Below the pieces are notes generated by a model that was not told the DNA's origin, searched no databases, and saw only the letters and a program-made list of their open reading frames with translations. The position numbers and the translations under genes are program-made. From NCBI GenBank assembly GCA_950022295.1, contig OX465595.1, positions 220,127,770-220,191,769 of the forward strand: a DNA stretch of 64,000 nucleotides. The letters are read 5' to 3'. The DNA is from Bromus sterilis (taxonomy: Eukaryota > Streptophyta > Magnoliopsida > Poales > Poaceae). This document shows positions 47,581 through 60,136 of the stretch, one piece after another (the first letter of the stretch is position 1; each line of letters opens with the position of its first letter).

Positions 47581-49697
47581 CTACCACAAGGGGATGATCA
47601 TCTCTTGTCCAGGTGATTGGATGTTCAGACCAGTTAAGCCACCTAGGCCAAGTCGGCTCTGTTGCCACGAACAAAGCAGCCCTCTGTTGCAGTTTCTTGT
47701 CTCTTCGATAGCTGAAAGTGGTGAAGACATGAAAATCTGAGCGATTCTGAAGTTGCTTGGGATTTGCTTGGAACCCGGCAGATCCTTATTGCCCTTGCTG
47801 TCCTCCTCCTCCGGGTCCCTGCTGTTGGTGTGTTGTGCCGGCTCCCTAATGACCTGAATTTTGGTTATGGTTGCCCTGGCCAGCTCCTCCAGCACACCCG
47901 AGAGGTCCTTGGTTTTCTCGTCGTGCAAATTCCTTCATGAAGTTGCACTATTCCCAAGTGAGATTAGCTGGACGTCCGGGTTTTCTATGTGTTGGGCAGG
48001 GCGCTTGCATAGCCGCTTGAAAGCTGTTTGGGCGAAAGCTGCCTCCTTCCGTCTTGCGGTAGTTGGTCCCCCTTTCTTCTGTCGCTGGTAGCCGGTGTTG
48101 ATGTTAGCTACTAGGTCAGAAGTATTTTGGTCATGAAGACGTTTATTCGACTGGCTCTGGGATCCTTACCGTCGTTCTTTTTTGTTTTGGTCGGCTTTGT
48201 CCTCATCAGAATCGGGGTCTTTGGTTTTATCAGACTCGGCATATTTGATTACTGCGTTCATGAGTTCACCTACGTCTTTGACAGTTCTCTTGACCCGCCG
48301 AGTTTGTGCACTAAGGGCTCAAACTTACAATTCCTCTCCAAGACGATTACTCAAGTTTGGGATGTGATAGTGTCTGAGGATTGCATTATATCTAATGCTC
48401 TCCGTGCCCAGCTGAGGGTTGATTCACCTTATTTCTGGACGCAGTGCTCCAAGTCGACGATCGTAGTTTCCCTCTTGCAGGTGCCTTGAATGTTTTTGAT
48501 GAATTTATCTTTCAGATGTGTCCATGAGGTGACAGAATTCTCAGGAAGATTCTTCAACCAGACGTGAGCCGGCCCTTCCAACATCATCGTGAAGTAGCGA
48601 GAGCAAACCCCATCTGATGCTCTCAAAAGATCCATGGCAAGCTCATAACTCTCCATCCATACTGCCGGGTCCATGTCAGCCGTATAGTTTGCCAGTTTAT
48701 GTTGTGCCTTGAAGTCGGTTGGCACAGATGCGTTTCTGAGAGCCGGTACCAGGCATCGGTTAACTGTTGATCTCCCAACAGACTTGGTGTCTGCGGATGG
48801 TGAAGGCTGACAAGCCGGTTGGCCTGCAACTCCCACCGTTCTCTGAGGCGCTTCGTGTTGTCGATGGCTCCCGGATGCTGCAGGACCCGGTGATTGAGCT
48901 TGCCGGCTCATACTTTGGTAAGGTGCCTCATGTAGGTGTGAGTGTCCTCGTGAGAAAGTTTCTTGCTGAGTCATCGCCGTCTTTAGTAGCTCTGCCGCCT
49001 GCCGAGCAACTTGATCCGCTGGGGTGTCTCCTTAGATTGGTGCAGCGGTGAGGAGCCCGGTGGCTGCCATCACGTTTGTTGTAGGGTTGTTGTAGTGATT
49101 ATGAGGTGTATGGAACCAATCAGGCCGAGAGGGAGGAGTCGGCTGATTAGGTATGTTGAACCCCGGAGGGGTTGGTTGCCGCCTTCTTTGGAATAGGTTG
49201 CGCCTTGTCATATCATTTGGAATCCGGCTCACATGTCTGCCAACGCGTGCGAGACTTAGCTTCTGAGCTTCTATTATTTTCGACTCTTACCATAGGCGTG
49301 TGGCTTCCTGAGCAAGCCCGCTTTCCTTTTCTGCTAGCCCGGCCGCCTCGGCATTGATTTCTTTGCGCATGTTAATCACCTGATGTCTAAGTTGGTCAAC
49401 CTTGGTTCTCCACTCCTCCTGGTGTTCTGGTGTTACTGGGACGAGTAGTGCTTCTTCGAAAGTGGACACGGCTTGGCTAAGGGCCTCTGCCCCGGTGGGA
49501 CCCCTTGCTGCTGAGCTAGGCGGCTGGCCCACATCTGAGTTTCGAGGCGCGCGTTGCTCTCCCTCGTCTCCCAGTACTCCGGCCCCTGAATTCTCCATAA
49601 AGATGGAGACACAATACGGGGGCTCAAAGTAAGGGAAATCCGGGTTGTACTCCACTGAGCGGGTGCTGAGCCTTCCGCTCCCAACGGATCGAATCAA
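47581..49697 (-). pseudogene. gag: gag of element C
   Basis: The minus-strand N-terminal part (49697-49287) is helical and charged (WRTKVDQLRHQVINMRKEI). The capsid core (48974-48429) carries YTADMDPAVWMESYELAMDL and GPAHVWLKNLPENSV, then WTHLKDKFIKNIQGT. The C-terminal part (about 48100-47581) is in other frames with CPTHRKPGRPANLTWE, CNFMKEFARR and a charged tail. No intact CCHC knuckle is evident. At least three frame breaks. Particle protein of C. Confidence 0.8.
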
Positions 49698-49952
49698 TCC
49701 GGCATATGTCGAGCTTCCATCACTAGGGCATGAGGTTGCATCAGATATTTCCTCTGAGGTGTTCTTGGTCAGGGACTCAACAGAACGCGCCGGCTCTGGA
49801 GACCCGGTGACGAATCCAACAAAGATGTGGTTGAAGCCGGCTTGCTGCTAGCTTGAGGTTTCCGCGTGAACTTCCAGATCCGGCTTCGACTCAGATCTAT
49901 TGGTCTTGACGATGAAGATTTGGATCAATCCGATCGGGACCCGGTAGCCGTA

Positions 49953-52900
49953 TGTCGGGACCCGGGGTTAGCGTATGCAAGCCTCGCTACAACACAATCA
50001 TATGGAGAGCCGAGAACCGTACCCACTTGTCTAAGAAGACAAGGCCAAGCACAGAACGTTCTCGGAAAGCATCGAACATGAGGGGCATCCCATTCAGGCC
50101 GGATGATCCACTGAGATGGGTCCTCATCGTCCGCACACAAGTCTAATTGATATGGGTGGTGAACTCCCATACTCATAGACAAGTCGCCTCAACCATACTA
50201 TCGATTTTATTATAACCCTTACATAGACTTACTCCAGCCCGATCACTTAGTTGGGGTCTAGGGCGGGCTCAATCATACCACAAAGTGTGCACGAGATTTA
50301 GTCTCGAGCAATCGCATCGCGAAGCCCCAAGCTGCGCACATCTAAGGGCCACTTGGTGTATGAAAGACCGCCAGCCAGATCACAACTAAGGTCTCGAAAA
50401 CCCATACAAAGACATGCATGTTATAAACATACACGCAGCACACATGCCTTGTATGAACAGCAGGTATCATTGCCATTCTCTACAAAGTATACATCTTTAT
50501 TAATAACTCTTACAGAGTGCACACAGAGATCACAAGCATGTGATCCAACATTACAACAGACAAGCGGAAGCAAAGTAGGTCTGAGTACAGACAAGTTTAA
50601 CAAATGGCTTAGAGAAGCCTTATCTAAAAACAAGCCCTCCACGAGGGAACCAGCCGTCTGAGTGGGACTACACTAGCTTGGTCTTGGTCTGAGTCTTCAT
50701 TCTTCGAGCTTCAGGTAGAAGTCACCATCGGGGTCGGTGGGTTCATCTAAAACATAGATTAAGAAAACGTCAGTACAAAATCTTACTCAGCAAGACTTAC
50801 ATAAGAGCTATACTACTCATGCATATGTATCAAGGTAAAGGGAGGTGGGGTTTCACTTGCAGAAGTGCGAGCTTTGACTTGGCTAGTCCTGAACTACGAG
50901 TACCAGACTTGAGGTAAGAAGCGTAAACGAGTCCACTACATCTCTTCAACCAATTACACCACTATGGTTACCTCCTCGACTTCACTACGAGAAGCACAAC
51001 ATAGCACTCACGCTTATCTTGGTGTGTTTTAGAAGTATCCAGTTCAAGTTGTCTAATAATCAAGCTAAGCTTTCCAAGCAGTCCTTAACCGCGGACGCGG
51101 CTATTCGAATAGTTTTGTTAACCCTGCAGGGGTGTACCGCTACACACACGTGTCATCAGTTACCGCCTTTTGCATGTCACCGTTCAAGAGGTGACAGCGA
51201 GGATGCCACCACAACACTTCGCCCACAGCTCCGTTCTAGTCCAGAGAGTCGCCTATCTGAGGGGGATCCGTATGGAAGTCCGGCCGAGGTTCCAATACAG
51301 CCTCAAACGATGTGTGCAGGGTCCCAAGCCGGTCTTGAAAAGCCGTTCATCCACTTCGCAGACCGTGCCACAGCCCTACCAGAACACCGAACTACTGTGA
51401 CTCTTGGGGTTCAAACGGGGTGAGGTACTAGGATGAGAGGGGTCAGTGAGCCCAATGTGTGGTTGTACTCTTCTTCTTGGATCACCACACAAGAACTCGG
51501 ACTTAAGGCGGTGTTCAACGAGACAACCCACTGTGTACTCCTACACAGCCTCTCATCGTTCACCTTGTATTAGGATAGATTCACCAACACATTTCACTTT
51601 CATCAACACCATGTTTACCATCATTCCGACTCACATTAAAAGCAACCTCATTGCATCACTAAGCATGCAATAAGCAGTAACAGTTGCAGGGGCCACATGA
51701 TATCAACCAACTCCTACATCTGCTAGGATTGTGGTTTGCTTACTACTGTGACAAGATGATAGGTCATGCAAAGGATATGGATTCAACTATGCGATAGAAT
51801 CGTTATCATGGTGATCATCCTAAACAATGCATAAGCGAGACATGAGAGGGAAGTGGGATTTTATCGACATGATCAATGGGGGTTTGCTTGCCTTGCTGAT
51901 GAGGTTCAGTCACGGGGTCTTCAACGAAGGGGGTGATCTTGGATTCCGGCTCCACTTCTATCAGCAACATGACAATCATAGGATCAACATAATATACAAT
52001 GCACAATCACATGAATAAGATTGTAATGGAGATGTTCAAGGTACTGATGTGTTGAGCATTCCATTTAAAAGGAGTATATTGCATTTGAAATGCAAATTCA
52101 AACTCCATTTGATTTATCGATGAAATTCAAATGCATTTGAATGCATGAAAGTTTATTTAAAAAGGTTGATCATGAAGTGATGTGGTATAGTTGAGATAAT
52201 GTTTCTGATGTGTGGATGAATCCATTGGAAATAAGGGTGTTGCAAAATCATTTGCAAAATCACTCCAAATTTGAATTTGAAAAGGATCCATATGCATGTT
52301 TGCTACTGTTCACCCATTTTAAAATGGTCAAACATAGAAACAAGTTGCATATTCATAATCCTTGTATTTTTCTGATAATTTTAGACATATTATTTGTCCA
52401 ATTTGGAGTTAAAATGAATTAGTTATGAATTTCCAAAGTTTAAAGCATTTTCTGGAATTTTCTGGAATTTCTGTAATTCTTTTTAATCTGATTTTCTGTT
52501 TACTGCGTCATGCTGACATCATGCTGGCGTGTGGGGGGGCTGACAGGTGGGCCACCACTGTTAGTGTCACTGGGGTTAATCCCTCTGTTTAAAATAAACA
52601 GAGGGGGGTTATGGCCTGGGGGGCCCCACCTGTCATTGACCTGGGGTCAACTAACAGGGGGGGTTAACCCCTAACTAGCGTGCCTCACTGGCGGCTAGCC
52701 GCCGGTGGCCACGGCACGGCGGAGGGGCTCGCCGGAATGACTCCTGGCTATCTCTTGGCACGGGGAGGGCATCAGAATGACCCCCGTGCTCGTCCGCATC
52801 GAGCTGTGCATACGGGAGGGGCGAGAGGTTGCCGGAACGTCGCCGGCGACGAGGTGCAGCGACGGTCGGCGACTGGTGAAGGCGTCCTTGCGCTACGGTG

Positions 52901-53895
52901 CTCGGAAAAAAGCGGGGAGAGAGGGGAAATGACCGCCTGCTCACCCTGAGGGCAGTGGCGAGCTCGAGGAGGCCGGAGGAGGCGAGGCGGCGGAGGATTT
53001 CACGCCGGAGTGTCACGGGTGGCCGGCGCAAAGTCTTGATGCGGGCGTCGTCTTCAGGGACGGTGAGCTCGAATTGATGGTGTGGTCCAACGAAGACGAA
53101 GGCGACGGTTCCGCTGGACAAGCTGGCTCGCCGGTTTGGGCACGGTGGCCACGTGCTTCCGTTGTCGGCGCTCCGGCGTGCCTTCTGTTCGCGCGAGATT
53201 CGCGAGGTAGGAGAGAGGGGGCGACCCTTGGGTGGGAGGATGAGCTCGAGGGGGGATTCTGGCGTTGCGTGGCGTGAGGAGGGAGGCCTAGAACCCGCGG
53301 GTGTCGCGGTGGCGTCGTCGCCGCACTCCCCAGCTCCAGCGAGCTGCTTGGAGCCGCGGGGTAGAAGACGACAGGGCGAAGGGCTGGGCTGGGCCGGCCG
53401 AGGCAAGGTGGGCCTTCGCCTAGGGGCGTCTGGTAAGCTTCCCTCTTTCTGTAATTTCCTTTTTCTTTTTATTTCTTCTGTAAATAGGTTGACCTAGCTA
53501 TTTAAAATAGCTAGGCATTTTATTAAATGCCAATATTTTTATATGGCCTCATAAAATCTAGAGCTAGCCACTTATAAAATTTGGCACTCTTTAAAATTCA
53601 AAACATTTGAATTTTAAATCAAATAGGGGTTTATTTAATTTTCCAATGCATTGTTTGAAAATTAGAAAATTCCATGAGCATGGGATTGCTCCCAAACCAT
53701 TTTTAAAATGATCAGCATCATTTATAAGAATTTTCAAAATGTTCAAATGATTTTTGGAAAAATATTTTTATCTGGCCATTTGAATTAAATTTCTCAGGGC
53801 TTTTCTTTTCCCCATTTTTGAATTTTCTTTTGAATTTTTGCATGATGCAAAGGTGAACTCAAACCCTAGCACTTACCCTAGTTGGGGTTCTGACA
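49953..53895 (-). mobile_element. Element E: solo LTR inserted in C
   Basis: 3,943 bp. On the minus strand it starts TGTCAGAACCCCAACTAGGG and ends GGGTCCCGACA, so it belongs to the LTR family of A and B, closest to A at its ends. Flanked by CCGTA (49948-49952) and CCGGA (53896-53900), a TSD with one mismatch. No internal sequence. It formed presumably by LTR-LTR recombination. It contains a GC-rich block (52540-53440), a minus-strand TATA-like box near 53721-53728, and an acceptor-like TATGTTTTAG at about 50745-50755. Confidence 0.9.
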
Positions 53896-54060
53896 CCGGA
53901 TTCTAGGGAATCGGCTTCGGGGACCCAGTGCGAGCCTTCAATGTAAAGCTTCCCTCGTCGGCTTTTGGTGATTCGGCTAGAGACGAATCCCTCCATGCCT
54001 TGACGAGCTCCTCCAAGAATTTCAACGAATGCATGCGCAGGCCCCACGGTGAGCGCCAAC
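53896..54060 (-). other. Leader and primer-binding site of element C
   Basis: 165 bp between E and the 5' LTR of C. On the minus strand, two bases after the LTR, it reads TGGCGCTCACCGTGGGGC (54041-54058), in the TGGCGC class of primer sites used by many non-chromovirus Gypsy elements. I do not assign the tRNA. Confidence 0.7.
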
Positions 54061-54633
54061 TGTCGTGGGGTTAACACAGCAGATGTCCGAGTCATCGAAC
54101 TTGTAGTGAGGCCTTAGCTGCGAGGTTGTATCAAGGAGAGAGTCGACATAGACACAGTACTCGGAGATTTACCCAGGTTTCGGCCCCTCTTTGTTCTCAT
54201 GGTAAGGACCTACTCCTGCTTCTTATATTGAGGGGTTTCTGGCTTGTTGAAAGGACTAGCCGGCTTTTGGATTACAAGGGTTTTCCGGATCGTAACTTTC
54301 GTCTCGGGGAGATCTAGGTTACGAGTCGTGCGTTGGAGGTTTGTGTGTTGAGTTGAGTTCTTCCTGGCGCCCCGAACCCTCGGCTTATAAAGGTTTCGGG
54401 TCCAATAGTCCACGGATCCGATTCCTACTTGAGGTGGAATCATATTCTATGTCTACTTTAAAATACGCTATGCAATACACAAGGTAAGTCGAATTCCTAC
54501 TTGGGCTTCAAGCTTGTCTCCTTGGCGTGTCTCCCTCTGGGCCGGGTCTTGTCTTCGTGAGCCTTCACGTATAAGTCGGTCGAGAGAATTGTGATCTAAT
54601 GCCGGGTTATGGGCGTGGTCCATCCCCTTGACA
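54061..54633 (-). repeat. 5' LTR of element C
   Basis: 573 bp, TGTCGTGGGG to CCCCTTGACA in plus reading; TATA-like box (CTTTATAAG) near 54385-54393 on the minus strand. TSD CTACT follows at 54634-54638. Confidence 0.93.
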
Positions 54634-54857
54634 CTACTACTACTAAAAACTACTACCTTATTAAACTGTTGGTACGAGGTTTGAGAACGAAGTTTGAACA
54701 GCTGAAGAGAAGGGAATCGTGGAGGCTGATTTGTTGCGTGGGGTCGGCTGCGTTCGACGAGCTCTACCGCTCCGACGACTCCCTCAACGGCGGCGATGAC
54801 GCGCCATGGGAACAGTAGAAGAGCAAGCGTGCGCGAGGTCGCCGCGCTGGCAAGAAG

Positions 54858-56426
54858 GTGGCGGCCGTTCGGGCTAGGCGCAAGGCCGGCGCCTATGATG
54901 CGTACCGGGAGTTGTGCCTCCTCTGCCATGAGGAAGGCCACCGTCCCAAGGACTGCACGACCGGCCCCGTGTGCATACGCTGTGGCGAGATTGGCTACAT
55001 AGCCAGGGAGTGCTCGCTTCCGCGTCCGCGTACTCCGCCGGACGCCAGGGAGGAACCTGCACGCAAGCGTGCGGCCGGTGGCGCCACTCCTTCTGCGCGC
55101 ATCCAGAGTGCGCCGGCAGGGGGCCGTGCGCTTGCGTCCGGTCTGGCTAGGGATGGCCGCGCATCGGCGCGGCAGCCGGCCCCTCTGGCGATGGACGCCC
55201 GGGCTGAGGCTGGCCGGGGCGCCGACCTGCCCACGGCGAGGCGTCAGGGTGCGCCGCCCAGGGCGGCAGCAGCGGGGAGTCGCCCTGGGTGGGGAGCTTT
55301 CCCGCAGGCCGGCGCGTACTGCGCGCCTGTTCTCGAGATCGCAAGAGGTGGAGGACGCGGAGCGCGCACTGGAGCGCGCGCTCGTCGGAGTCTTCGTGGG
55401 GGAGCGTGCAAATGCGTCGCCGGCGGACGTGGCGGAGGCCCTTGAGGTGCACTGTCACAGCGGCGGCACATTGTTGATCTACTTCGTCGCGCAGGAAGAC
55501 CAGGAGAGGTTGATGGCGGACCAATACGTCCAATCCCCCTACTTTCGATTGCTGGTCAGGCCGTGGTCGCGCCGGACGAACACAACCGCCGGCGGGTTGG
55601 GCGTCCATGTTAATCTGGAAGTCGAGCGGATTCCGGCTTGCACTTGGAGCGTGGCGGCGGCGGAGAAGATCCTCGCGCCGAACTCATGGGTGGAGCACCT
55701 CGACCCGCTCACCAGGTCGCGTGCGGACATGGATACCTTCCATGTGGACCCGTTTCTCATCCCCAAGGAGGTCGACTTCCATGTGGTAGAGCCGGAGGCG
55801 ACGCCGTCGGTGGAGACGATGGCAGCGCCGGCAAGCGCGGTCACTCCTTCGCAGGTGTCGACGCTGATTGAGCCCCTCATCGTGCACGTGACGGCTTTCA
55901 CGGATTTCCGGCGACGGCCACCGAGCTCGGACGGCGCGGGCGGGAGTGGGGCAGCGCCCGGGTACCCAACCTCACGGCGCTACTCCTATATCAGTGGAGC
56001 CCCCAACCTTCTACCTGGCGGCGCGACAGCGGGCTCCGGCGGGGGGCGGCGAGGCCGCGCGGCTCTAGCTCCGGTGATGGCCGTGAGCGCTAGCACGACG
56101 GGCTCCGGGACCGCGTTGGTGGCCCCGTCCATGGCGCGGACGCCGAGCTGGCGTCAGCGGGTGGGGCGGCGGTATCTTCGTCGCGTCGTCGGAAGCAGAG
56201 GGCGCTGCGCAACCTCATGAGGAAGCTGGGGCTCATCTCGGCGGACGAAATTCCCTTGGATGCGGCCGTCGAGGCATACCACAGGATGTTCGAGACCCCC
56301 CTAACGAAAGACATGATTGAGACGGTGGGCGAGCTCTATGGTTGGACCTTGTCAGCAATTCGAGGGTGCGGCGCGCCTGCTGCCCGGTCGAGGAGCATGG
56401 CGGGTAGCCCCCTTGTGGTGTTCTGA
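54858..56426 (+). pseudogene. LINE ORF1: zinc-knuckle RNA-binding protein
   Basis: Two CCHC knuckles close to the N-terminus (CLLCHEEGHRPKDC and CIRCGEIGYIARECS, 54918-55017), then a basic Pro/Ala/Arg-rich linker. A globular region follows (ALVGVFVGERANASPADVAE, YFRLLVRPWSRR, LEVERIPACTWS, IPKEVDFHVVEPE), like the domain following the knuckles in many grass ORF1-type proteins. The frame shifts at about 55290-55330 and again at about 56215. The last frame (LISADEIPLDAAVEAYHRMF) ends at 56426. It would coat LINE RNA. Confidence 0.75.
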
Positions 56427-56461
56427 CTGGCGGTTCTTACGCGGGTGTTTAAATCGTTATT

Positions 56462-57500
56462 ATGTCGTACAACCGTATGATTTTTGTGTGTAACGTGCGT
56501 GGTCTTAATGACCGTGAACGACGTGCGGGTGTTCGGAGCGTCATCAATTCGACGAGCGCGTCCATTGTGTGTATGCAAGAGACCAAGCTTTATGTTGTAT
56601 CCCTCAACATTGTTATGGAGACCCTAGGCGCGGATTTTGACGCTTACTTATGCTTGCCAGCGATCGAAACTAGAGGTGGTATAATAGTAGCTTGGAAAAG
56701 CAGGGTGGTGTAGCTTGATAGCGCAAGCGTGGATGTTAACTCTGTGACAGCTAAAGTCTCACCCACGGGCGGGACCCCTTGGTGGCTCACTTGTGTCTAC
56801 GGGCCACAGAGCGACGCCGACAAGGTTTCTTTTCTCTCGGAACTTCGTGAGATCCGGAGGTAGCGTCCTGGGCCATTGGTCCTTTGTGGGGACTTTAACA
56901 TGATCTACCATGATGAGGGTAAGAACAACGGACACCTCAATCGGCGCATGATGGGTCGGTTCAGGTGATTCATTAATGACTGCGTCCTGAAGGAGATTTA
57001 TCTCCACGCTAGGAGGTACACATGGTCGAATGAGTGTGAGAATCCCACGCTGGTACGACTCGATAGGGTGTTTTGCACGGCTGACTGGGAAGAGATGTAC
57101 AGTAGCTGCTCTTTGCGCTGCCTTTCGTTAGTCATCTCCGACCACTGCCCCCTCCTCCTGGACTATACCCCGGTGGCGGCTGGGAAGGGTCGTTTCTAGT
57201 TTGAGCTCTTCTGGACTCGTTTGGAGGGCTTCCATGAGGTCGTGCACTCGGCTTGGACGGTCATTGATGGTGACCCCGACCCCTTTAGGAGGTTGGTTGC
57301 CAAGTTGAAGCGCACTGCCCGGTGTTTGATGAGCTGGGAGGACCGCAAAGTGGGTTCGGTGAAGCTGCAGCTAATGATAGCACGGGAGGTGGTCTAACGT
57401 TTGGATGTCGCCATGGAATCTAAGCCGCTCTCCCAGGATGAGCGCGCCGTTCGGGCTAGGTTGAAGAAGACTTACCTTGGCCTCGCGTCGTTGGAGCGGA
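56462..57500 (+). pseudogene. LINE ORF2 endonuclease domain
   Basis: AP-like endonuclease motifs in order: CNVRGLNDRERR, CMQETKL, CGDFNMIYHDEGKNN, YTWSNE, LDRVF and ISDHCPLLL, which includes the conserved SDH. It would nick the target site. In-frame stops at about 56711, 56862, 56966, 57198 and 57395 break it. Several look like Trp or Gln codons turned to TGA or TAG by C-to-T or G-to-A changes. Confidence 0.88.
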
Positions 57501-57501
57501 A

Positions 57502-59397
57502 ATGGCACGACAACGGGCCAAGATTACGGGGCTGAGTGAGGGCGATGCAAATACAAACTTCTTCCACCAGCACGCTTCATACTGGAGGCAGAAGAACTGC
57601 GTTCGCAGTTTGCGGGTGGATGGTGCGGTTGTAATGGATCACGCAGCCATGGTTGAGGCTACCTACCACCACTTTCAGGACCTTCTCGGGAAGGAGACGG
57701 GCCGACAGTTTTCATTGGACCTTGACTTCCTTGGCTCTGCCTCGGAAGATCTTTCTGACCTGGATGCCCCCTTCTCCGAGGAGGAAGTCTGGGACGTGGT
57801 GCGGCGACTCCCCCGTGGGAAGGCGCCTGGCCCGGATGGGTTCACGGCTGAATTCCTGCAATGTTGCTGGGAGGTGGTTAAGGCAGACTTCATGTACGCA
57901 CTCCACAAGCTCCACTCGTTGAACGGGCGAGGGTTCAAGGGCCTTAATCAAGCCCTGGCTATACTTCTGCCTAAGCGCAGTGACGCTACCGCGCTAGGGG
58001 ACTACCGCCCGATTTTCCTCATCCACATCTTCTACAAGCTCGCGCCAAAGGTGTTGGCCTTGAGAATCGCACGTCGGTTGGGGCCTCTGGTCGACCTGAA
58101 CCAATGCGCCTTCATCCGGAAGCGTGGTATCCATGATAACTTTATGCTAGTTCAGCAGACAACGCGTTTGTTGCATAGGTAGAAGGAACCTAGAGTCATG
58201 CCGAAGCTAGACATAGCTAAGGCCTCCGATTCGGTGTCCGGGGCGCTTTTGTTTGAGGTGCTACAGAAGGTTGGTTTTGGCCCCAGATTCCGAGAGATGG
58301 TGGCTATCCTTCTTTCCGCGGCGAGCTCTCGGGTGGTGCTCAATGGCGAGCCCGGGCCCCCGATGTGGCATCAGAGGGGCTTGAGGCAGGGAGACCCCCT
58401 GTCGCCCTTGTTGTTCGTGCTTTTTATCAACACGCTCAACATGTTGTTAACTGGGGCCTTACAGCTGGGGTTGCTGCGGCGCATTGCCTCGCGCGACTTG
58501 GTGACGACGGTTTCCCTCTACGCGGATGATGTGGTGATATTTTGCCACGCTGAGGAGACGGAGGTGCGCACGGTGCGCGCCCTGCTATACCTTTTTGGGG
58601 AGGTATCGGGGCTGCACACGAACTTCGCCAAATGTTCGGTCTCTCCGATCGCTTGCTCCGAGGATGAGGCCCTGAGTGCGGCAACGGTTATGGAGTGCCT
58701 GGTGGCACCCTTCCATGTCAAGTACCTCGGGATACCTCTTTCTTTGCGGCGGCTATCCGCTACTGCTCTTCAGCCCCTGGTGGACAGTATCGCCAACCGG
58801 TTGCCGTCGTGGAAAACCTTCATGATGACTAAGGCAGGGCGCCTGGCACTCATTAAATCGGTGCTTATGGCGATCCCTCTGCATCAGATCATGGTCCTAG
58901 GGATCAATAAGTCCACCCTCAAACGGATTGAAAAGATTGTCAGAGGGTTCCTATGGGACGATAGGGTAGAGGCGAGCGGCGGGCACTGCCACGTCAACTG
59001 GGACAGGGTGTGTAGGCCTTTGTGCTATGGTGGCCTGGGGGTCCCGGACCTTGCTCGTACGGCCATCAGTCTTCGGGCCCATTGGATTTGGAGAATGCAC
59101 ACTGACCCGCTGCGGCCTTGGCGTGGCCTGGACGTGCACTTCTCCAAGACCGAGCTACAGGTCTTTGACGCCTCCACTACGATGGTGGTGGGGGATGGCG
59201 CGACGGCGCTCTTCTGGCAGGACCGCTGGATTGACGGGAAGTCCATCGGGGAGTTTGCGCCTTTCGTCTTTGCGCTCATCCAGCATCATGTCAGGAAGCG
59301 CCACACTATTAGGGAACCTCTTCTGGAGCGCCGCTGGATCTCGGACATTCAGGGCGCGCTTTCGGCGCTGGCCCTCTGGCAGTATGTTCAGCTCTAG
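57502..59397 (+). pseudogene. LINE ORF2 reverse transcriptase
   Basis: LSEGDANTNFFHQHAS, GKAPGPDGFTAEFLQ, AFIRKRGIHDNF, RGLRQGDPLSPLLFVLF, the catalytic box YADD (58519-58530) and KYLGIPLSLRR. A TAG at 58180-58182 (Gln codon expected) splits it. The motif usually read as KAFDSVSW is KASDSVSG here, so the Asp is present but the Phe and Trp are changed. The post-RT region (FLWDDRVEASGGHCHVNWDRV, ATALFWQDRWIDG) is intact to TAG 59395-59397. It would copy RNA onto the nicked target. Confidence 0.92.
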
Positions 59398-60015
59398 AGG
59401 CGGTTGCGCGATGTGACGCTCTCCGTTGAGCCCGACAGACTCCTTTGCAGATGGACGAAGGATGCTCAGTACTCGGCTAGTTCTTGCTATGAGTTCCTCT
59501 TCCAGGGCTCCATTCTCTCGAGGTCGTCGAAGCTGAACTGGAAGGCCTGGGCACCCCCACGAGTCAAGTTCTTCGTGTGGTTGGCTTGTCAGGATCGCTA
59601 TTGGACGGCTGAGCGGCTTGCGAGACGGGGATTGGCCCACCCCCCGCCCTGCCCGTTGTGCGATCAGGAGGTGGAGACGATGGTGCATCTTCTAGTCCGC
59701 AGCCCATTCTCCCGATCGTTGTTGCACGAGGTGCTCTCCTGGGTTAGATCCACGACCACTCCCCCGGACAGGGATGATGACTTCGTGGATTGGTGGCTTC
59801 AGGAGACCCGTTCGACCCCGCGAGCATTACGGAGAGGGACTTCCTCCTTGATTATGCTAACGACATGGTGGATCTGTAAGCAGCGCAACGCGGTGGTTTT
59901 CGACAACGCGAAACCAAACTTGGGTTGCCTCCTAGATATTATTCGATCTGAGGCACGATCCTGGGCGGCAGCCGGCGCGAGTGGACTGGGGGTCTTGATC
60001 CCCTCTGCCATGTAG
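59398..60015 (+). pseudogene. LINE ORF2 C-terminal zinc-binding region
   Basis: Reads WKAWAPPRVKFFVWLACQDR, TAERLARRGL, PCPLCDQEVETMVHLLVRS: the zf-RVT type region with the C-x2-C present; the later Cys of the usual VRC is Ser. One frame from the stop at 59397 to 60015. Confidence 0.85.
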
Positions 60016-60136
60016 GTTTTTTCTTCGGGTTGAGTTGTAAGGGTGGACGATTGGCGCCTTTGTATATTTTTGTACATTACCCTCCCTTTCTCTATCAATG
60101 CACCGAAACACAAGGCTTTTGCGTTTTCGCGAAAAC

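Larger units (their letters stand above)
13571..54633 (-). mobile_element. Element C: Tat-type Gypsy retrotransposon split by three direct insertions
   Basis: Flanked by the 5-bp TSD CTACT (13566-13570 and 54634-54638). On the minus strand: 5' LTR (54633-54061), primer-binding site, gag (to ~47580), protease, RT, RNase H, a second RNase H-like domain, integrase (to 35360), a tandem-repeat region, an antisense ORF and 3' LTR (14127-13571). The insertions are E (49953-53895), D (37305-45736) and A (14564-33036, itself holding B). Removing them leaves about 10 kb. Short LTRs, the second RNase H, the long 3' untranslated region and the antisense ORF fit the Tat lineage. Confidence 0.9.
54639..60136 (+). 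mobile_element. L1-type LINE (non-LTR retrotransposon), decayed
   Basis: ORF1 with zinc knuckles, then endonuclease, RT and a C-terminal zinc-binding region, in plant L1 order. The 3' end ends AAGGCTTTTGCGTTTTCGCGAAAA, with only a very short A tail. The 5' boundary is uncertain: C inserted within or right next to a CTACTACTAC run at 54634, and no convincing TSD is seen. Many in-frame stops show long inactivity. Confidence 0.85.

Noticed and set aside
52675..53406. 243-residue minus-strand frame
   Set aside because: GC-rich block of the solo LTR E. No domain; the matching blocks in A and B do not preserve the same frame.
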